Part shown: in pieces, positions 1-8,942 of the stretch | Layout: every line of letters starts with the position of its first letter | Numbering within the stretch: position 1 is the first letter of the stretch | Assembly (NCBI GenBank): GCA_018667355.1 | Contig: JABIVC010000003.1 | Location: 1-64,000, forward strand | DNA from: Gammaproteobacteria bacterium | GTDB taxonomy: Bacteria; Pseudomonadota; Gammaproteobacteria; GCA-002705445; GCA-002716945 | Length of the DNA: 64,000 bases | Direction of reading: 5' to 3' | Program-made: the position numbers and the translations under genes | The notes under the pieces: generated by a model | Told to the model about the DNA's origin: nothing | What the model saw: the letters and a program-made list of their open reading frames with translations, nothing else | The model's database searches: none

Positions 1-156
1 AGCTGTATTATTTTAGAAAATTGTTATACAAATATTGGGGAAACCTGTAAAACACAAGGATATGTAGTACATGAAGTAAAAAAATCAATGAGTGATTTTA
101 ATAGACCAGACCATTTAAATAGAATTCAGTTCAATTGTGGCTCAATAAAAAAGTAG
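1..156 (+). CDS. 3' end of an unknown gene (51 residues visible)
   Basis: An open frame enters from the left edge and stops at TAG 154-156. The visible 51 residues hold four cysteines (residues 2, 8, 16 and 48) and a polar C-terminus; I recognise no family. It points toward the 3' end of the tRNA-Arg gene and lies outside the conserved chromosomal run that begins with tsaB, so it may be the last gene of an integrated element. Whether it is a real gene cannot be decided from the fragment. Confidence 0.4.
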   Translation, partial: SCIILENCYTNIGETCKTQGYVVHEVKKSMSDFNRPDHLNRIQFNCGSIKK

Positions 157-184
157 CAAATTATTGAGCTGTTTTTAAAGCAAA

Positions 185-205
185 TGGTGGCATATTTGGT
201 GGCAT
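185..205. repeat. Direct repeat TGGTGGCAT x2, 12-bp period
   Basis: TGGTGGCAT occurs at 185-193 and again at 197-205, 57 bp from the 3' end of tRNA-Arg. Short direct repeats beside a tRNA 3' end are what arm-type binding sites of a tyrosine integrase would look like. The repeat is seen directly; the integrase role is inference. The rest of 157-261 is AT-rich with nothing else recognisable. Confidence 0.5.
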
Positions 206-261
206 AAAATTAAGACAATTTAATTATTTGTTGAATACATTGATTTACAGCTTGACAGAAA

Positions 262-334
262 CCTCCCCGCCCGGACTCGAACCAGGAACTAAACCTTAGG
301 AGGGTCTTGTTATATCCAGTTTAACTACGGGGAG
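262..334 (-). tRNA. tRNA-Arg (anticodon CCT)
   Basis: The minus strand folds into a full 73-nt cloverleaf: acceptor CTCCCCG/CGGGGAG (7 bp), D stem GTTA/TAAC with GG in the loop, anticodon stem AGACC/GGTTT with loop CTCCTAA (anticodon CCT, reads AGG), T arm CCTGG-TTCGAGT-CCGGG and discriminator G. The D and anticodon region closely resembles E. coli ArgW. CCA is not encoded (GTTT follows), so a CCA-adding enzyme is needed. E. coli argW is a known prophage integration target. The 3' end points to the left edge of the window. Confidence 0.95.
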
Positions 335-353
335 AATATAATTTATGTATGAA

Positions 354-382
354 TTGTATATAAAAATCTCTTACGGTACTAT
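354..382 (+). promoter_or_regulatory. Predicted promoter of tsaB, start at or next to the ATG
   Basis: A -35-like TTGTAT (354-359) and a -10-like TACTAT (377-382) are separated by 17 bp. The -10 ends 8 bases before the tsaB ATG at 391, so the predicted transcript would begin at about the start codon. No Shine-Dalgarno sequence fits in the gap. This is a consensus match read by eye in AT-rich DNA. Confidence 0.4.
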
Positions 383-390
383 TATTATTA

Positions 391-1053
391 ATGAATATTT
401 TATCAATTGACTCTTCTGGTCCAGTTTTATCATTAACACTTAAACAAAATGATAAGATTTTTAGTTATTCAGATGTTCAGGAAGCTAAGGCAAGCCAAAT
501 CATATTATCTTCAATAGATTCGCTTTTACTGAAATCTAAAATTAATGTGACTGATTTAAATGCAATTGTCTTTAATAAAGGACCAGCAAGTTTCACAGGG
601 ACAAGAGTGGCTGCATCTGTTTGCCAAGCAATTGGTTATTCTCGAAATATACCTGTGATTGGTATTTCCTCATTATCTTTGATGGCTTTCAATTACTTTT
701 TAAAGTCAAACTATTCTTATATTACATGTATTAAGAAAGCTTATAGTGATAAATTTTATGTTGGACAATTTGATGTTAATAATAATGAATATGAAACGAT
801 TAATCCAATATCATTATGCGGTGCCGATCAATTCAAATTCGATAAAACTAATCACTATGTGTCTGACTCTTGGGATAAAATAGTATCTCTGTTAGGAAAT
901 GATGTCTTGAAAGATATACATAATTTCAATGATGAGTCTTCCCTCAATTCTGAAATACTTTTGAAATATGCTGAAAAATATTGTGAGTTTGGAAATTCAT
1001 TTGATCTCAAAAAAACTTTTCCTGACTATGCCAATCATGTCATTAATGTTTAA
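391..1053 (+). CDS. tsaB: tRNA threonylcarbamoyladenosine biosynthesis protein TsaB
   Basis: TsaB is the non-catalytic partner of TsaD in making t6A at position 37 of ANN-decoding tRNAs. The 220-residue length fits the family. The N-terminal MNILSIDSSG matches the ASKHA fold start, and GPASFTGTR near residue 66 matches the GPGSFTGxR signature. The C-terminal half is divergent, as is usual for TsaB. The gene stands alone on the plus strand and its stop overlaps the convergent psd by 4 bases. The ATG at 391 lies just downstream of a plausible -10 box. Confidence 0.9.
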   Translation: MNILSIDSSGPVLSLTLKQNDKIFSYSDVQEAKASQIILSSIDSLLLKSKINVTDLNAIVFNKGPASFTGTRVAASVCQAIGYSRNIPVIGISSLSLMAFNYFLKSNYSYITCIKKAYSDKFYVGQFDVNNNEYETINPISLCGADQFKFDKTNHYVSDSWDKIVSLLGNDVLKDIHNFNDESSLNSEILLKYAEKYCEFGNSFDLKKTFPDYANHVINV

Positions 1054-1910
1054 CTCTTAATCATACCAATCTTATTTCCAACTCTGACATATTTGCCTCT
1101 TTTGAGAGTAGAGCTCAATTTAGCTTTTAAATCGAATAGTAAAATTACTGTAGACCCGCTTTTAAACATACCCACTTCTTTTCCTTTTTCAATAATAACT
1201 TTTTTCTTCTCATAGTCTGTTGTTATAGTCTTTTTAGGCATAGGTGGAGATACTTCACCTTTCCAAGCTACTTCTATAGATGAAACATTAATAGCTGCAA
1301 CAAATATTACTGAAAAATTTATATTTTTATCACGGAAACTACAGACTAATCTTTCATTTCTTGAATAAAGTTTTTTTATATATTTAACCGCATGATCAGC
1401 AACACTAAATAATCTCCCAGGGACTTGAATTGTCCTCATTAATTTTCCACTAAGAGGGCTATGAACGCGGTGATAATCTTTTGGTGAAAGATATATTGTC
1501 ACAAATGATCCATCTTTATATGTATCCTTAGTCTTTTTATTATGATCAAGTAATTCATCGATCGTAATTGTCTTTCCTTTGACCTGAAGAATTGTATTAT
1601 CTTTAATCTTTCCATACTCCAATATTTTCCCATCACATGATGACACAATTGATTCTTCACTATCATCAATTTTATGGATTCCAGATTTTAGTTTCCTGGT
1701 AAAAAAATCACAAAATGTATTATATTTATCGATAGATTGCTGCTCACATTCTTTCATATTCACTTTAAAGAAATTTATATAAGTCCTTATTAGAAAACTA
1801 GTAAGAGGATGATGCGTTCTTGTGATTATATATGTGAACCTAGAAAATAAATGATGTGGAATTATAAATAACCAGTATGCTTTTAATGCTTCTCTAATAT
1901 CTTTTATCAT
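1050..1910 (-). CDS. psd: Phosphatidylserine decarboxylase proenzyme
   Basis: This enzyme converts phosphatidylserine to phosphatidylethanolamine at the inner membrane and uses a pyruvoyl group formed by self-cleavage. Visible motifs are FCDFFTR (family FNxFFTR), SSCDGK holding the triad aspartate, DYHRVHSP with the catalytic histidine, and a C-terminal SGST where cleavage would occur between Gly and Ser. The usual motif is LGST, so one residue before the cleavage site differs. The 286-residue length matches proteobacterial Psd. It lies directly downstream of the SCO1-type gene with no intervening base. Confidence 0.93.
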   Translation of the reverse strand: MIKDIREALKAYWLFIIPHHLFSRFTYIITRTHHPLTSFLIRTYINFFKVNMKECEQQSIDKYNTFCDFFTRKLKSGIHKIDDSEESIVSSCDGKILEYGKIKDNTILQVKGKTITIDELLDHNKKTKDTYKDGSFVTIYLSPKDYHRVHSPLSGKLMRTIQVPGRLFSVADHAVKYIKKLYSRNERLVCSFRDKNINFSVIFVAAINVSSIEVAWKGEVSPPMPKKTITTDYEKKKVIIEKGKEVGMFKSGSTVILLFDLKAKLSSTLKRGKYVRVGNKIGMIKS

Positions 1911-2504
1911 TTATTTTAAATCTCTTGCTATATCTTTATTAATTAAGTCATTAAGTATGGGAGGCGTATATATCCCCAATATCTTTGCTTCGGGTCCTAT
2001 ATAAAATATTGCACCTGTGTGATCATAAAAATCCATTCCATCATCACTAGAAACTTTTTTTGCATAAACCCCTGATTGTTCAATTAACTGATCAAGATTA
2101 TTTTTATCCATTGACATACCTATGAAATCTTTATTAAAGTATTCAACATATTTTTTAACTACCTCAGTTTTATCTTTAGGATCTATAGATATAAAAAGTA
2201 ATTGGAGTTCTTTGTTTTTATTATCATCACTTACAGATTTGAATAGTTTACTCATTTTCGCGAGTGTATCTGGGCAAAAATCTGGGCAATTGGTATATCC
2301 AAAAAAAACAAGCGTTATATGTCCTTTTAGTGATTGGTTAGTAAATGATTCGCTAGATGTGGTCTGATAGCTCTTATTGTTTTCTAAAAACAAGCTGTCA
2401 GCATTAACTCTCGTATAATGATGATTTTCTTGATCATTATCATTGATATAAATAATAGATAATATTATTATTGCCAATCCATATATAAGGTATGATTTCT
2501 TCAT
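1911..2504 (-). CDS. SCO1/SenC family copper protein
   Basis: SCO proteins are membrane-anchored thioredoxin-fold copper chaperones or thiol reductants, usually for the CuA site of cytochrome c oxidase. The 197-residue protein has an N-terminal membrane segment (about residues 5-22). It then carries LVFFGYTNCPDFC with the CxxxC copper motif, and the conserved histidine in YDHTGAI. No cytochrome oxidase genes are adjacent, so the partner is not shown here. It is probably co-transcribed with psd. The copper ligands are all present. Confidence 0.88.
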   Translation of the reverse strand: MKKSYLIYGLAIIILSIIYINDNDQENHHYTRVNADSLFLENNKSYQTTSSESFTNQSLKGHITLVFFGYTNCPDFCPDTLAKMSKLFKSVSDDNKNKELQLLFISIDPKDKTEVVKKYVEYFNKDFIGMSMDKNNLDQLIEQSGVYAKKVSSDDGMDFYDHTGAIFYIGPEAKILGIYTPPILNDLINKDIARDLK

Positions 2505-2518
2505 TATTGCTCTATTAA

Positions 2519-2547
2519 TTCAATTTTCACTCTATTTAATATATAAT
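2519..2547 (+). promoter_or_regulatory. Predicted promoter for the aroC-leu run
   Basis: A perfect -10 TATAAT (2542-2547) lies 17 bp downstream of a weak -35 TTCAAT (2519-2524). The ATG of aroC is 57 bases further on, so this transcript would have a normal leader. The site sits in the only gap between the divergent SCO1 gene and aroC. It is likely the main promoter for the long plus-strand run that follows. Confidence 0.4.
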
Positions 2548-2604
2548 ATGTAGGTAAATATATGTTATTTACACTCAATTTACTAATTATTTGAAGTTCT
2601 AATT

Positions 2605-3666
2605 ATGTCAGGCAATACTTTTGGAAAAATATTTACTCTCACAAGCTTTGGGGAGAGTCATGGAAAAGCATTAGGGTGCATTATAGATGGCTGCCCTCCA
2701 GGAATAGATTTGTCTGAAAATGATATCCAGAAAGACCTAGATAGAAGAAAACCTGGGAAATCAAAATTCACGACCCAAAGAAAAGAAAGCGATAAAGTAG
2801 AGATCCTGTCTGGAACATTCGAGGGTAAAACTACAGGAACGCCTATATGTTTGATTATCCATAATGAAGATCACAGATCTAAAGATTACGGTGAAATTAA
2901 GGATAAGTTTAGGCCTGGGCATGCTGATTTTACGTATACAAAAAAATATGGTTTTAGAGATTACAGGGGAGCTGGTCGATCATCAGCTCGCGAAACTGTT
3001 GCTAGAGTAGCTGGCGGGGCTATTGCCAAGAAAGTTTTAAAAAGTAAAATTGGATTAGAGATTTTTGGCTATGTTTCACAAATAGGTAAGCATAAACCAT
3101 CTACCGTGAATCTAAGTCATATTGAAAACAATCCATTTTTTTTCCCTGACGAAAGCATGATTCCTGTGTTAGAAGATTATATTAATTCAATTCGTAAATC
3201 TGGAGATTCTATTGGAGCAGAAGTTACTGTCAAAGCAGTCAACGTGCCCATAGGTTTAGGTAATCCTGTGTTCGATAAATTAGATGCATTGATAGCATAT
3301 GCGATGATGTCTATTAATGCTGTTAAAGGAGTCGAGATTGGAGCAGGTTTTGATGCAGTGAACCAAAAAGGTTCTGAGTGCAGAGATGAGATTTTACCGG
3401 ATGGTTTTATGTCAAATAATTCTGGAGGAACATTAGGTGGTATTTCTTCTGGACAAGATATAATTGTTAAAATGGCACTAAAACCTACATCTAGTATTCT
3501 TATACCAGGCGCTACAGTTACCAAAGACAATAAGGAAACAAGTATTGTTACTAAAGGTAGGCATGACCCATGTGTTGGTATTAGAGCTACACCGATAGCC
3601 GAAGCAATGCTAGCATTAGTATTGTGTGATTTATACCTTAGAGACAAGGCTCAAAACTCTAATTAA
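2605..3666 (+). CDS. aroC: Chorismate synthase
   Basis: This is the last step of the shikimate pathway, converting 5-enolpyruvylshikimate-3-phosphate to chorismate with reduced FMN. The 353-residue protein has the family signatures [14 protein letters not shown] near the N-terminus, the [15 protein letters not shown] region in the first half, and a C-terminal segment with [17 protein letters not shown]. Length and motifs are normal. It is the first gene of a long plus-strand amino-acid biosynthesis run, and 24 bases separate it from leuC. It works with pheA, hisC, tyrA and aroA found later in the window. Confidence 0.97.
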   Translation: MSGNTFGKIFTLTSFGESHGKALGCIIDGCPPGIDLSENDIQKDLDRRKPGKSKFTTQRKESDKVEILSGTFEGKTTGTPICLIIHNEDHRSKDYGEIKDKFRPGHADFTYTKKYGFRDYRGAGRSSARETVARVAGGAIAKKVLKSKIGLEIFGYVSQIGKHKPSTVNLSHIENNPFFFPDESMIPVLEDYINSIRKSGDSIGAEVTVKAVNVPIGLGNPVFDKLDALIAYAMMSINAVKGVEIGAGFDAVNQKGSECRDEILPDGFMSNNSGGTLGGISSGQDIIVKMALKPTSSILIPGATVTKDNKETSIVTKGRHDPCVGIRATPIAEAMLALVLCDLYLRDKAQNSN

Positions 3667-3690
3667 TATATTAGTGCTTACTTAAATATT

Positions 3691-5103
3691 ATGAAAAAAA
3701 CTCTTTATGATAAAATATGGGATGAACACTTGGTTCATGAGAATGAAGATGGCTCATCTCTGATTTATATTGATAGACATTTGGTTCATGAAGTCACTTC
3801 TCCTCAAGCTTTTGATGGATTAGATATACAAAAAAGAGATATTTGGAATAATAATTCTATCTATGCTGTATCAGATCATAATGTTCCGACTCAAAATAGG
3901 GCATCTGGCATAGATGATGAAATATCAAAACTTCAAGTTGATACTTTGATAGATAATTGTAAAAAACATAAAATTAGTTATTTTGATTTAAATAATATCA
4001 ATCAAGGAATTGTTCATGTTATAGGCCCAGAACTTGCTATCACTCAACCTGGAATGACTTTGGTTTGTGGTGATTCTCATACTTCAACACATGGTGCACT
4101 TGCATCCCTTGCTTTTGGGATTGGTACTAGCGATGTGGAACATGTGTTAGCTACGCAATGTATAAACATAAATAAAGAGAAAAACTTTAGAATTAATATT
4201 ACTAATAACCTTAGCAGCCATGTTTCATCAAAAGATTTAATATTACATATTATAAAAATAATTGGGACATCTGGAGGGACTGGTTATACAATTGAATTCA
4301 CTGGTGACTGTATAGAAAATATGAGTATAGAAAGCAGAATGACTATCTGTAATATGAGTATAGAAGCTGGAGCTAAATCCGGACTTGTTGCTTTTGATTC
4401 TAAGACTCATGACTATATGTTGAATAAGAAATACTCTCCTAATAAAAAATACTTGAATGACGCTATTAAATATTGGGAAAACCTAGTTAGTGATTCTGAT
4501 GCGGTTTTTGACAAAACATTATCCTTTGATGCAACCGATGTTTTACCACAAGTAACTTGGGGAACATCCCCTGAAATGACAACTGATATCAATGGAAAAG
4601 TTCCTAACCCTGATGATGAGAATGATTCTAGTAAAAAACAATATATGCAAAGAGCTCTTGATTATATGGGGTTAAAGGCAAATCAAGACATCAACTCTAT
4701 AATGCTTGATAAAATATTTATAGGTTCATGTACTAATTCTAGGATTGAAGATTTAAGGCAAGCTGCAAAAATAGTAGAAGGCTATAAGGTTTCTGATAAA
4801 ATTAAACAAGCAATTGTTGTACCCGGATCGGGTCATGTAAAAGCTGCGGCTGAAAAAGAAGGTCTTGATAAAATTTTTGTTAAATCTGGATTTGAATGGA
4901 GAGAACCTGGATGTTCAATGTGTCTAGGAATGAATAACGATAGTTTATTACCATATGAAAGATGTGCTTCAACATCTAATAGAAATTTTGAAGGGAGACA
5001 GGGAGATAAGGGTAGAACACATTTAGTTAGTCCATCTATGGCAGCCCTGGCAGCCATAAAAGGACACTTTAGCAACGTGATAGATTTTGTGAATGAAAAA
5101 TAA
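3691..5103 (+). CDS. leuC: 3-isopropylmalate dehydratase large subunit
   Basis: LeuC is the [4Fe-4S] subunit of isopropylmalate isomerase in leucine synthesis. The 470 residues match the family. Motifs include [21 protein letters not shown] in the first third, [13 protein letters not shown] (first cluster cysteine) and the later CSMCLGMN pair of cluster cysteines. It overlaps leuD by 11 bases, as expected for subunits of one enzyme. The order leuC-leuD-leuB-asd is the pseudomonad arrangement. Confidence 0.97.
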   Translation: MKKTLYDKIWDEHLVHENEDGSSLIYIDRHLVHEVTSPQAFDGLDIQKRDIWNNNSIYAVSDHNVPTQNRASGIDDEISKLQVDTLIDNCKKHKISYFDLNNINQGIVHVIGPELAITQPGMTLVCGDSHTSTHGALASLAFGIGTSDVEHVLATQCININKEKNFRINITNNLSSHVSSKDLILHIIKIIGTSGGTGYTIEFTGDCIENMSIESRMTICNMSIEAGAKSGLVAFDSKTHDYMLNKKYSPNKKYLNDAIKYWENLVSDSDAVFDKTLSFDATDVLPQVTWGTSPEMTTDINGKVPNPDDENDSSKKQYMQRALDYMGLKANQDINSIMLDKIFIGSCTNSRIEDLRQAAKIVEGYKVSDKIKQAIVVPGSGHVKAAAEKEGLDKIFVKSGFEWREPGCSMCLGMNNDSLLPYERCASTSNRNFEGRQGDKGRTHLVSPSMAALAAIKGHFSNVIDFVNEK

Positions 5104-5737
5104 AATTATTGAAGGACAGGTTATTCCATTTGATCAATCTAATATTGATACTGATGCTATAATTCCAAAACAGTATTTAAAATCAATAAAAAAATCTGGC
5201 TTTGGCCCATTTCTATTTGATTCTCTGAGATATACGGATCCTGGTGATTTGAGCACAACTAAGAAGAGAAATATAAATTCTAATTTTGTTCTAAATATAG
5301 AGCCATATTCTAGCGGCAATATTATATTGGCTAATGATAATTTCGGATGTGGATCTTCCCGAGAACATGCTGTATGGGCACTCAAAGATTATGGAATTGA
5401 AGCTATAATATCCACTTCCTTTGCCGATATATTTTATAGAAATAGTTTCAAGAATGGTTTATTACTGATTTCTGTCAATAAAGATGAACTAGAGAATATA
5501 TTCAGTGAAATATCTGAATCTCCTAAATATAATTTGACAATTAACATTCAAAATCAGACAATTACAACCCCTAGTGGTCAAGCATATTCATTTACTATAT
5601 CTGATTCTGATAAAGAGAGAATTATTCTTGAATATGATGATATTGAGTTGTCTTTAAGACATAAAGATAAAGTTAAAAACTATGAAGACAATATGAAACT
5701 ATTAAAACCATGGATTTTTGAGAAGAATAATGACTAA
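5093..5737 (+). CDS. leuD: 3-isopropylmalate dehydratase small subunit
   Basis: LeuD is the swivelling domain that completes the isopropylmalate isomerase active site with LeuC. The 214-residue protein shows the family's [12 protein letters not shown] near residue 20 and the [15 protein letters not shown] motif near residue 85. It overlaps leuC at its start and leuB at its end, implying translational coupling. Nothing in it is unusual. Confidence 0.96.
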   Translation: MKNKIIEGQVIPFDQSNIDTDAIIPKQYLKSIKKSGFGPFLFDSLRYTDPGDLSTTKKRNINSNFVLNIEPYSSGNIILANDNFGCGSSREHAVWALKDYGIEAIISTSFADIFYRNSFKNGLLLISVNKDELENIFSEISESPKYNLTINIQNQTITTPSGQAYSFTISDSDKERIILEYDDIELSLRHKDKVKNYEDNMKLLKPWIFEKNND

Positions 5738-6809
5738 GAAGAATATTTTATTATTACCTGGCGATGGAGTAGGACCTGAAATTATGGCCGAAGCTATCAA
5801 AGTTATTGATATATTTAATGAAGTAAACTTATGTGACGTTTCATATGATTATGCTGATATTGGAGGTGTTGCTATTGACAATTATGGAAATCCATATCCT
5901 GATGAAACATCTATTAAAGCAAGAAAAGCTGATTGTATTTTACTAGGAGCTGTTGGTACAAAGAAGCATGAAAATAATGATAATAAACTTAAACCTGAGT
6001 CTGGGCTATTAGCATTAAGAAAGTCATTAGATCTTTATATTAATGTTCGTCCTGTATTTTTATTCGAAGCACTTCTTGAAAGCTCAACTATTAAACCTGA
6101 GATAATAAAAAATCTTGATATTGTAATCATAAGAGAATTGATAGGTGGAGTTTATTTCGGTGAACCAAGAGGTTTTAAAGATGGTACAAACAGAGCTGGA
6201 TTTAATACAATGATTTATTCTGAAAAGGAAGTTTCTCGAATTTCTAAGTATGCTTTTAACTTATCGAAGAAAAGGTTATCGAGAGTAACATCAGTTGATA
6301 AAGCTAATGTATTAGAAGCTTCTCAAGTATGGAGAGAAACTGTAAGTAAATTACATGCAGCTGACTATCCAGAGATCGAGCTTGATCATATGTATGTGGA
6401 TAATGCTGCTATGCAATTAATAAAAAATCCTAAACAATTTGATGTTTTATTAACTGAAAATTTATTTGGAGATATACTCTCTGATGAAGCATCTATGTTG
6501 ACTGGATCAATAGGCATGCTGCCATCTGCATCATTATCTGATATAAATGGTGTGTATGAGCCTATTCATGGGTCTGCACCTGATATAGCTGGGCAGGGTA
6601 TAGTAAACCCTATTGCAATGATATTATCTGTTGCAATGATGTTTGAATATTCATTAAATAATATTGGGATATCTAATATTATTAAAACTGCTATAGAAAA
6701 TGTACTTAGGAATGGAATATTTACCAAGGATATAAGTCATAAAAAAGATTTTGTGAGTACATCAGCAATGGGTGATGCAATAATTAAGGAAATTAAAAAA
6801 GATGTTTAA
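5730..6809 (+). CDS. leuB: 3-isopropylmalate dehydrogenase
   Basis: LeuB oxidatively decarboxylates 3-isopropylmalate with NAD+. From the ATG at 5730 it is 359 residues. An upstream in-frame TTG at 5718 is less likely, because the ATG gives the usual N-terminus ending in ILLLPGDGVGPEI. Conserved stretches include RELIGGVYFGEPRG, DNAAMQL, and the cofactor region EPIHGSAPDIAGQGIVNP. It overlaps leuD by 8 bases and asd by 8 bases. Confidence 0.96.
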   Translation: MTKKNILLLPGDGVGPEIMAEAIKVIDIFNEVNLCDVSYDYADIGGVAIDNYGNPYPDETSIKARKADCILLGAVGTKKHENNDNKLKPESGLLALRKSLDLYINVRPVFLFEALLESSTIKPEIIKNLDIVIIRELIGGVYFGEPRGFKDGTNRAGFNTMIYSEKEVSRISKYAFNLSKKRLSRVTSVDKANVLEASQVWRETVSKLHAADYPEIELDHMYVDNAAMQLIKNPKQFDVLLTENLFGDILSDEASMLTGSIGMLPSASLSDINGVYEPIHGSAPDIAGQGIVNPIAMILSVAMMFEYSLNNIGISNIIKTAIENVLRNGIFTKDISHKKDFVSTSAMGDAIIKEIKKDV

Positions 6810-7830
6810 AATTAAAGATAAATACAATATTGCTATTATTGGTGCTACTGGCATAGTAGGCGAGTCTTTGCTTGATATAATCTCAACGAGAAAATTTCCT
6901 ATCAATAAAGTGATTGCAGTAGCTAGTAAAAGATCTGAAGGTAGCAAAGTTAAATTTGGTGATAATTTATTAGATGTTATTGCAATAGATAATTATGACT
7001 TTAAAAATATAGATATAGCTTTCTTCTCTGCTGGGAGTAGCGTATCCAAAGAATATGCTCCTATCGCTGCTAAGGCTGGCGCAATAATTATTGATAATAC
7101 TTCTGAGTTTAGGTATATCGATGATATCCCCCTGATTGTTCCAGAGGTCAATGCTATTGATATTGCTCAATATGAAAAAACCAATATTATTGCAAACCCT
7201 AATTGTTCAACCATTCAAATGTTAGTAGCACTAAAACCTATTCATGATAGATATAAAATCTTGAGTATTAATGTATGTACTTATCAAGCTGTATCCGGAT
7301 CAGGTAAAAAAGGTGTGGATGAATTATTAGCACAATCTCATTCATATATGAACCAGCAAGAAGTCAAACCTTCTGTTTACCCAAAACAAATTGCATTTAA
7401 TGTTATTCCATTTGTTGATAGTTTTTGTGAAAATGGTTACACAAAAGAAGAAATGAAAATGGTATGGGAGACTCAAAAAATTCTTGATAAGAATATTAAG
7501 GTTAATGCAACTGCTGTTAGGGTGCCTGTTTTGATTGGTCACTCTGAGTCAGTAACAATAGAAACACAGTCTCCTGTAGATATTAAAGAAATCATGTCTG
7601 ATTTTGAAAATAATGATGGAATAGAATTAATTGATAAGCCTGATAGCAATGAATATCCAACTGCCTTTCTAAATGGTCATGGAACCGATAAAGTTTATGT
7701 TGGACGTGTTAGAAAATCACTAGATAGTGATAATATTTTGAATATTTGGGTTGTAGCTGATAATGTTAGAAAAGGCGCTGCACTTAATAGTGTACAAATA
7801 GCTGAGCAACTTATAAAAGGTGAAAGATGA
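6802..7830 (+). CDS. asd: Aspartate-semialdehyde dehydrogenase
   Basis: Asd reduces aspartyl phosphate to aspartate semialdehyde, the branch point to lysine, diaminopimelate, threonine and methionine. The N-terminus shows the NADP-binding AIIGATGIVGESLL. The catalytic cysteine is in IANPNCSTIQML near residue 135, and the substrate region includes the histidine of VLIGHSESV. The 342-residue length is normal. Its product feeds dapD at 57091-57906. It overlaps leuB by 8 bases and the fimV-like gene by an ATGA. Confidence 0.96.
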   Translation: MFKIKDKYNIAIIGATGIVGESLLDIISTRKFPINKVIAVASKRSEGSKVKFGDNLLDVIAIDNYDFKNIDIAFFSAGSSVSKEYAPIAAKAGAIIIDNTSEFRYIDDIPLIVPEVNAIDIAQYEKTNIIANPNCSTIQMLVALKPIHDRYKILSINVCTYQAVSGSGKKGVDELLAQSHSYMNQQEVKPSVYPKQIAFNVIPFVDSFCENGYTKEEMKMVWETQKILDKNIKVNATAVRVPVLIGHSESVTIETQSPVDIKEIMSDFENNDGIELIDKPDSNEYPTAFLNGHGTDKVYVGRVRKSLDSDNILNIWVVADNVRKGAALNSVQIAEQLIKGER

Positions 7831-8942
7831 AAAAATTTATTGGGTTTATCGTAATTATTTTACTTTTTGCTTTTGCACCTCTCCAACATATATGGCCGAT
7901 TGATTATTCTTCTAAAGCAGCTAATATATTGATTTTTTTAGGTAATCTTCAGGTTATTATTTTAACTAACTTAACTAATTTAGTTTCTATTTTATTACCT
8001 ATGGTGTCGAGCCTATTGAATATTATAGGTGTATTAGTATCACAAGTAATTCAAATATTAATATCTTTGCCTTATGATAATATTAATCCATGGTATGTGT
8101 TAATAAGTTTATTCATCACTGCGTATTTCTTTGAGAAATTTAGAGTAATTAATAATGAAATATCTAAATTAAACAAAATAATTTTAAAACAGTCGGGTTC
8201 AAGTAATAGTGTTGTTGAAAACCCTTATGTTGATAATTCAGATGAAATCACTAAATTAAATAGTAAAGCTGACTCTATAATGAAACTGCTTATAGAAATA
8301 AATAATGCTGCCGATATATTTAAATCTACAGGCTCAAGATCGAAGAAAATAAGAAGAGAAATACTTCCTGAACCTGTAATCGATAATAGCAAAGAAGTAA
8401 TTAGCTTCTCTAATTTGGATAAATCGGATAATAACATTTCACAAGATATTCGGGATGAGAATCGCGCCAAGGATGAAGAGCAACTAATGAGATTAAGAAA
8501 AGATATTAAGTCTTTAGAACAAAAAGAAAAAGAATCTGACAAAAGTGAAGCTACTGATGAGGTTTCACAAGATATTCGGGATGAGAATCGCGCCAAGGAT
8601 GAAGAGCAATTAATGAGATTAAGAAAAGATCTTAAGTCTTTAGAACAAAAAGAATCTGACAAAAGTGAAGCTACTGATGAGGTTTCACAAGATATTCGGG
8701 ATGAGAATCGCGCCAAGGATGAAGAGCAATTAATGAGATTAAGAAAAGACAAGGAATCCGACAAAAATGATGCTGTTGATGAAATTATGGATGATGATAA
8801 TATTTCACAAATCGATTTAGCAAGAGCCTTAATTGCTAGTAATGAAATTGATGATGCCAAAAAAATCTTAAAAATTATTGTTGAAACAGGTTTAGAAGAT
8901 GACAAGCATGAAGCTAGACTTCTCTTTATGCAGATAAAATAA
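7827..8942 (+). CDS. Reduced FimV-like membrane protein with tandem repeats
   Basis: The position between asd and truA is that of fimV in Pseudomonas. The C-terminal 45 residues (ISQIDLARALIASNEIDDAK and onward) match the FimV C-terminal helical repeat. The rest differs: there is no LysM domain and the protein is 371 residues, where FimV is often above 800. Hydrophobic stretches span about residues 3-20, 33-82 and 89-105. An acidic coiled-coil-prone region follows, with a 40-42-residue unit repeated from about residue 204. FimV organises polar assemblies such as type IV pili; whether this version does is unknown. It overlaps asd and truA. Confidence 0.7.
   Translation: MKKFIGFIVIILLFAFAPLQHIWPIDYSSKAANILIFLGNLQVIILTNLTNLVSILLPMVSSLLNIIGVLVSQVIQILISLPYDNINPWYVLISLFITAYFFEKFRVINNEISKLNKIILKQSGSSNSVVENPYVDNSDEITKLNSKADSIMKLLIEINNAADIFKSTGSRSKKIRREILPEPVIDNSKEVISFSNLDKSDNNISQDIRDENRAKDEEQLMRLRKDIKSLEQKEKESDKSEATDEVSQDIRDENRAKDEEQLMRLRKDLKSLEQKESDKSEATDEVSQDIRDENRAKDEEQLMRLRKDKESDKNDAVDEIMDDDNISQIDLARALIASNEIDDAKKILKIIVETGLEDDKHEARLLFMQIK
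8437..8750 (+). repeat. In-frame tandem repeat, 126/120 bp units, 2.5 copies
   Basis: Copies begin at 8437, 8563 and 8683, each starting TTTCACAAGATATTCGGG. The first two differ by a 6-bp deletion in the AAAGAAAAAGAA stretch, and the third runs to about 8750 before diverging. Copies are nearly identical in DNA, which points to recent duplication. All lengths are multiples of three, so the fimV-like frame is kept. Confidence 0.9.

Noticed and set aside
3177-3647. 156-codon minus-strand frame inside aroC
   Set aside because: Shadow of a well-conserved gene, no recognisable protein features.
5718-5729. TTG start for leuB
   Set aside because: ATG 5730 gives the standard N-terminus; likewise TTG 61442 for rluC and TTG 9773 for trpF were set aside for the downstream ATG.
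8437-8806. Repeat array considered as CRISPR
   Set aside because: Units are 120-126 bp, contiguous, in-frame and coding; no spacer structure and no cas genes.
8225-8905. 226-codon open frame on the minus strand opposite the fimV-like gene
   Set aside because: It mirrors the tandem repeat of the plus-strand gene and is serine/leucine-rich low-complexity; the plus frame has the FimV C-terminal match and operon overlaps.
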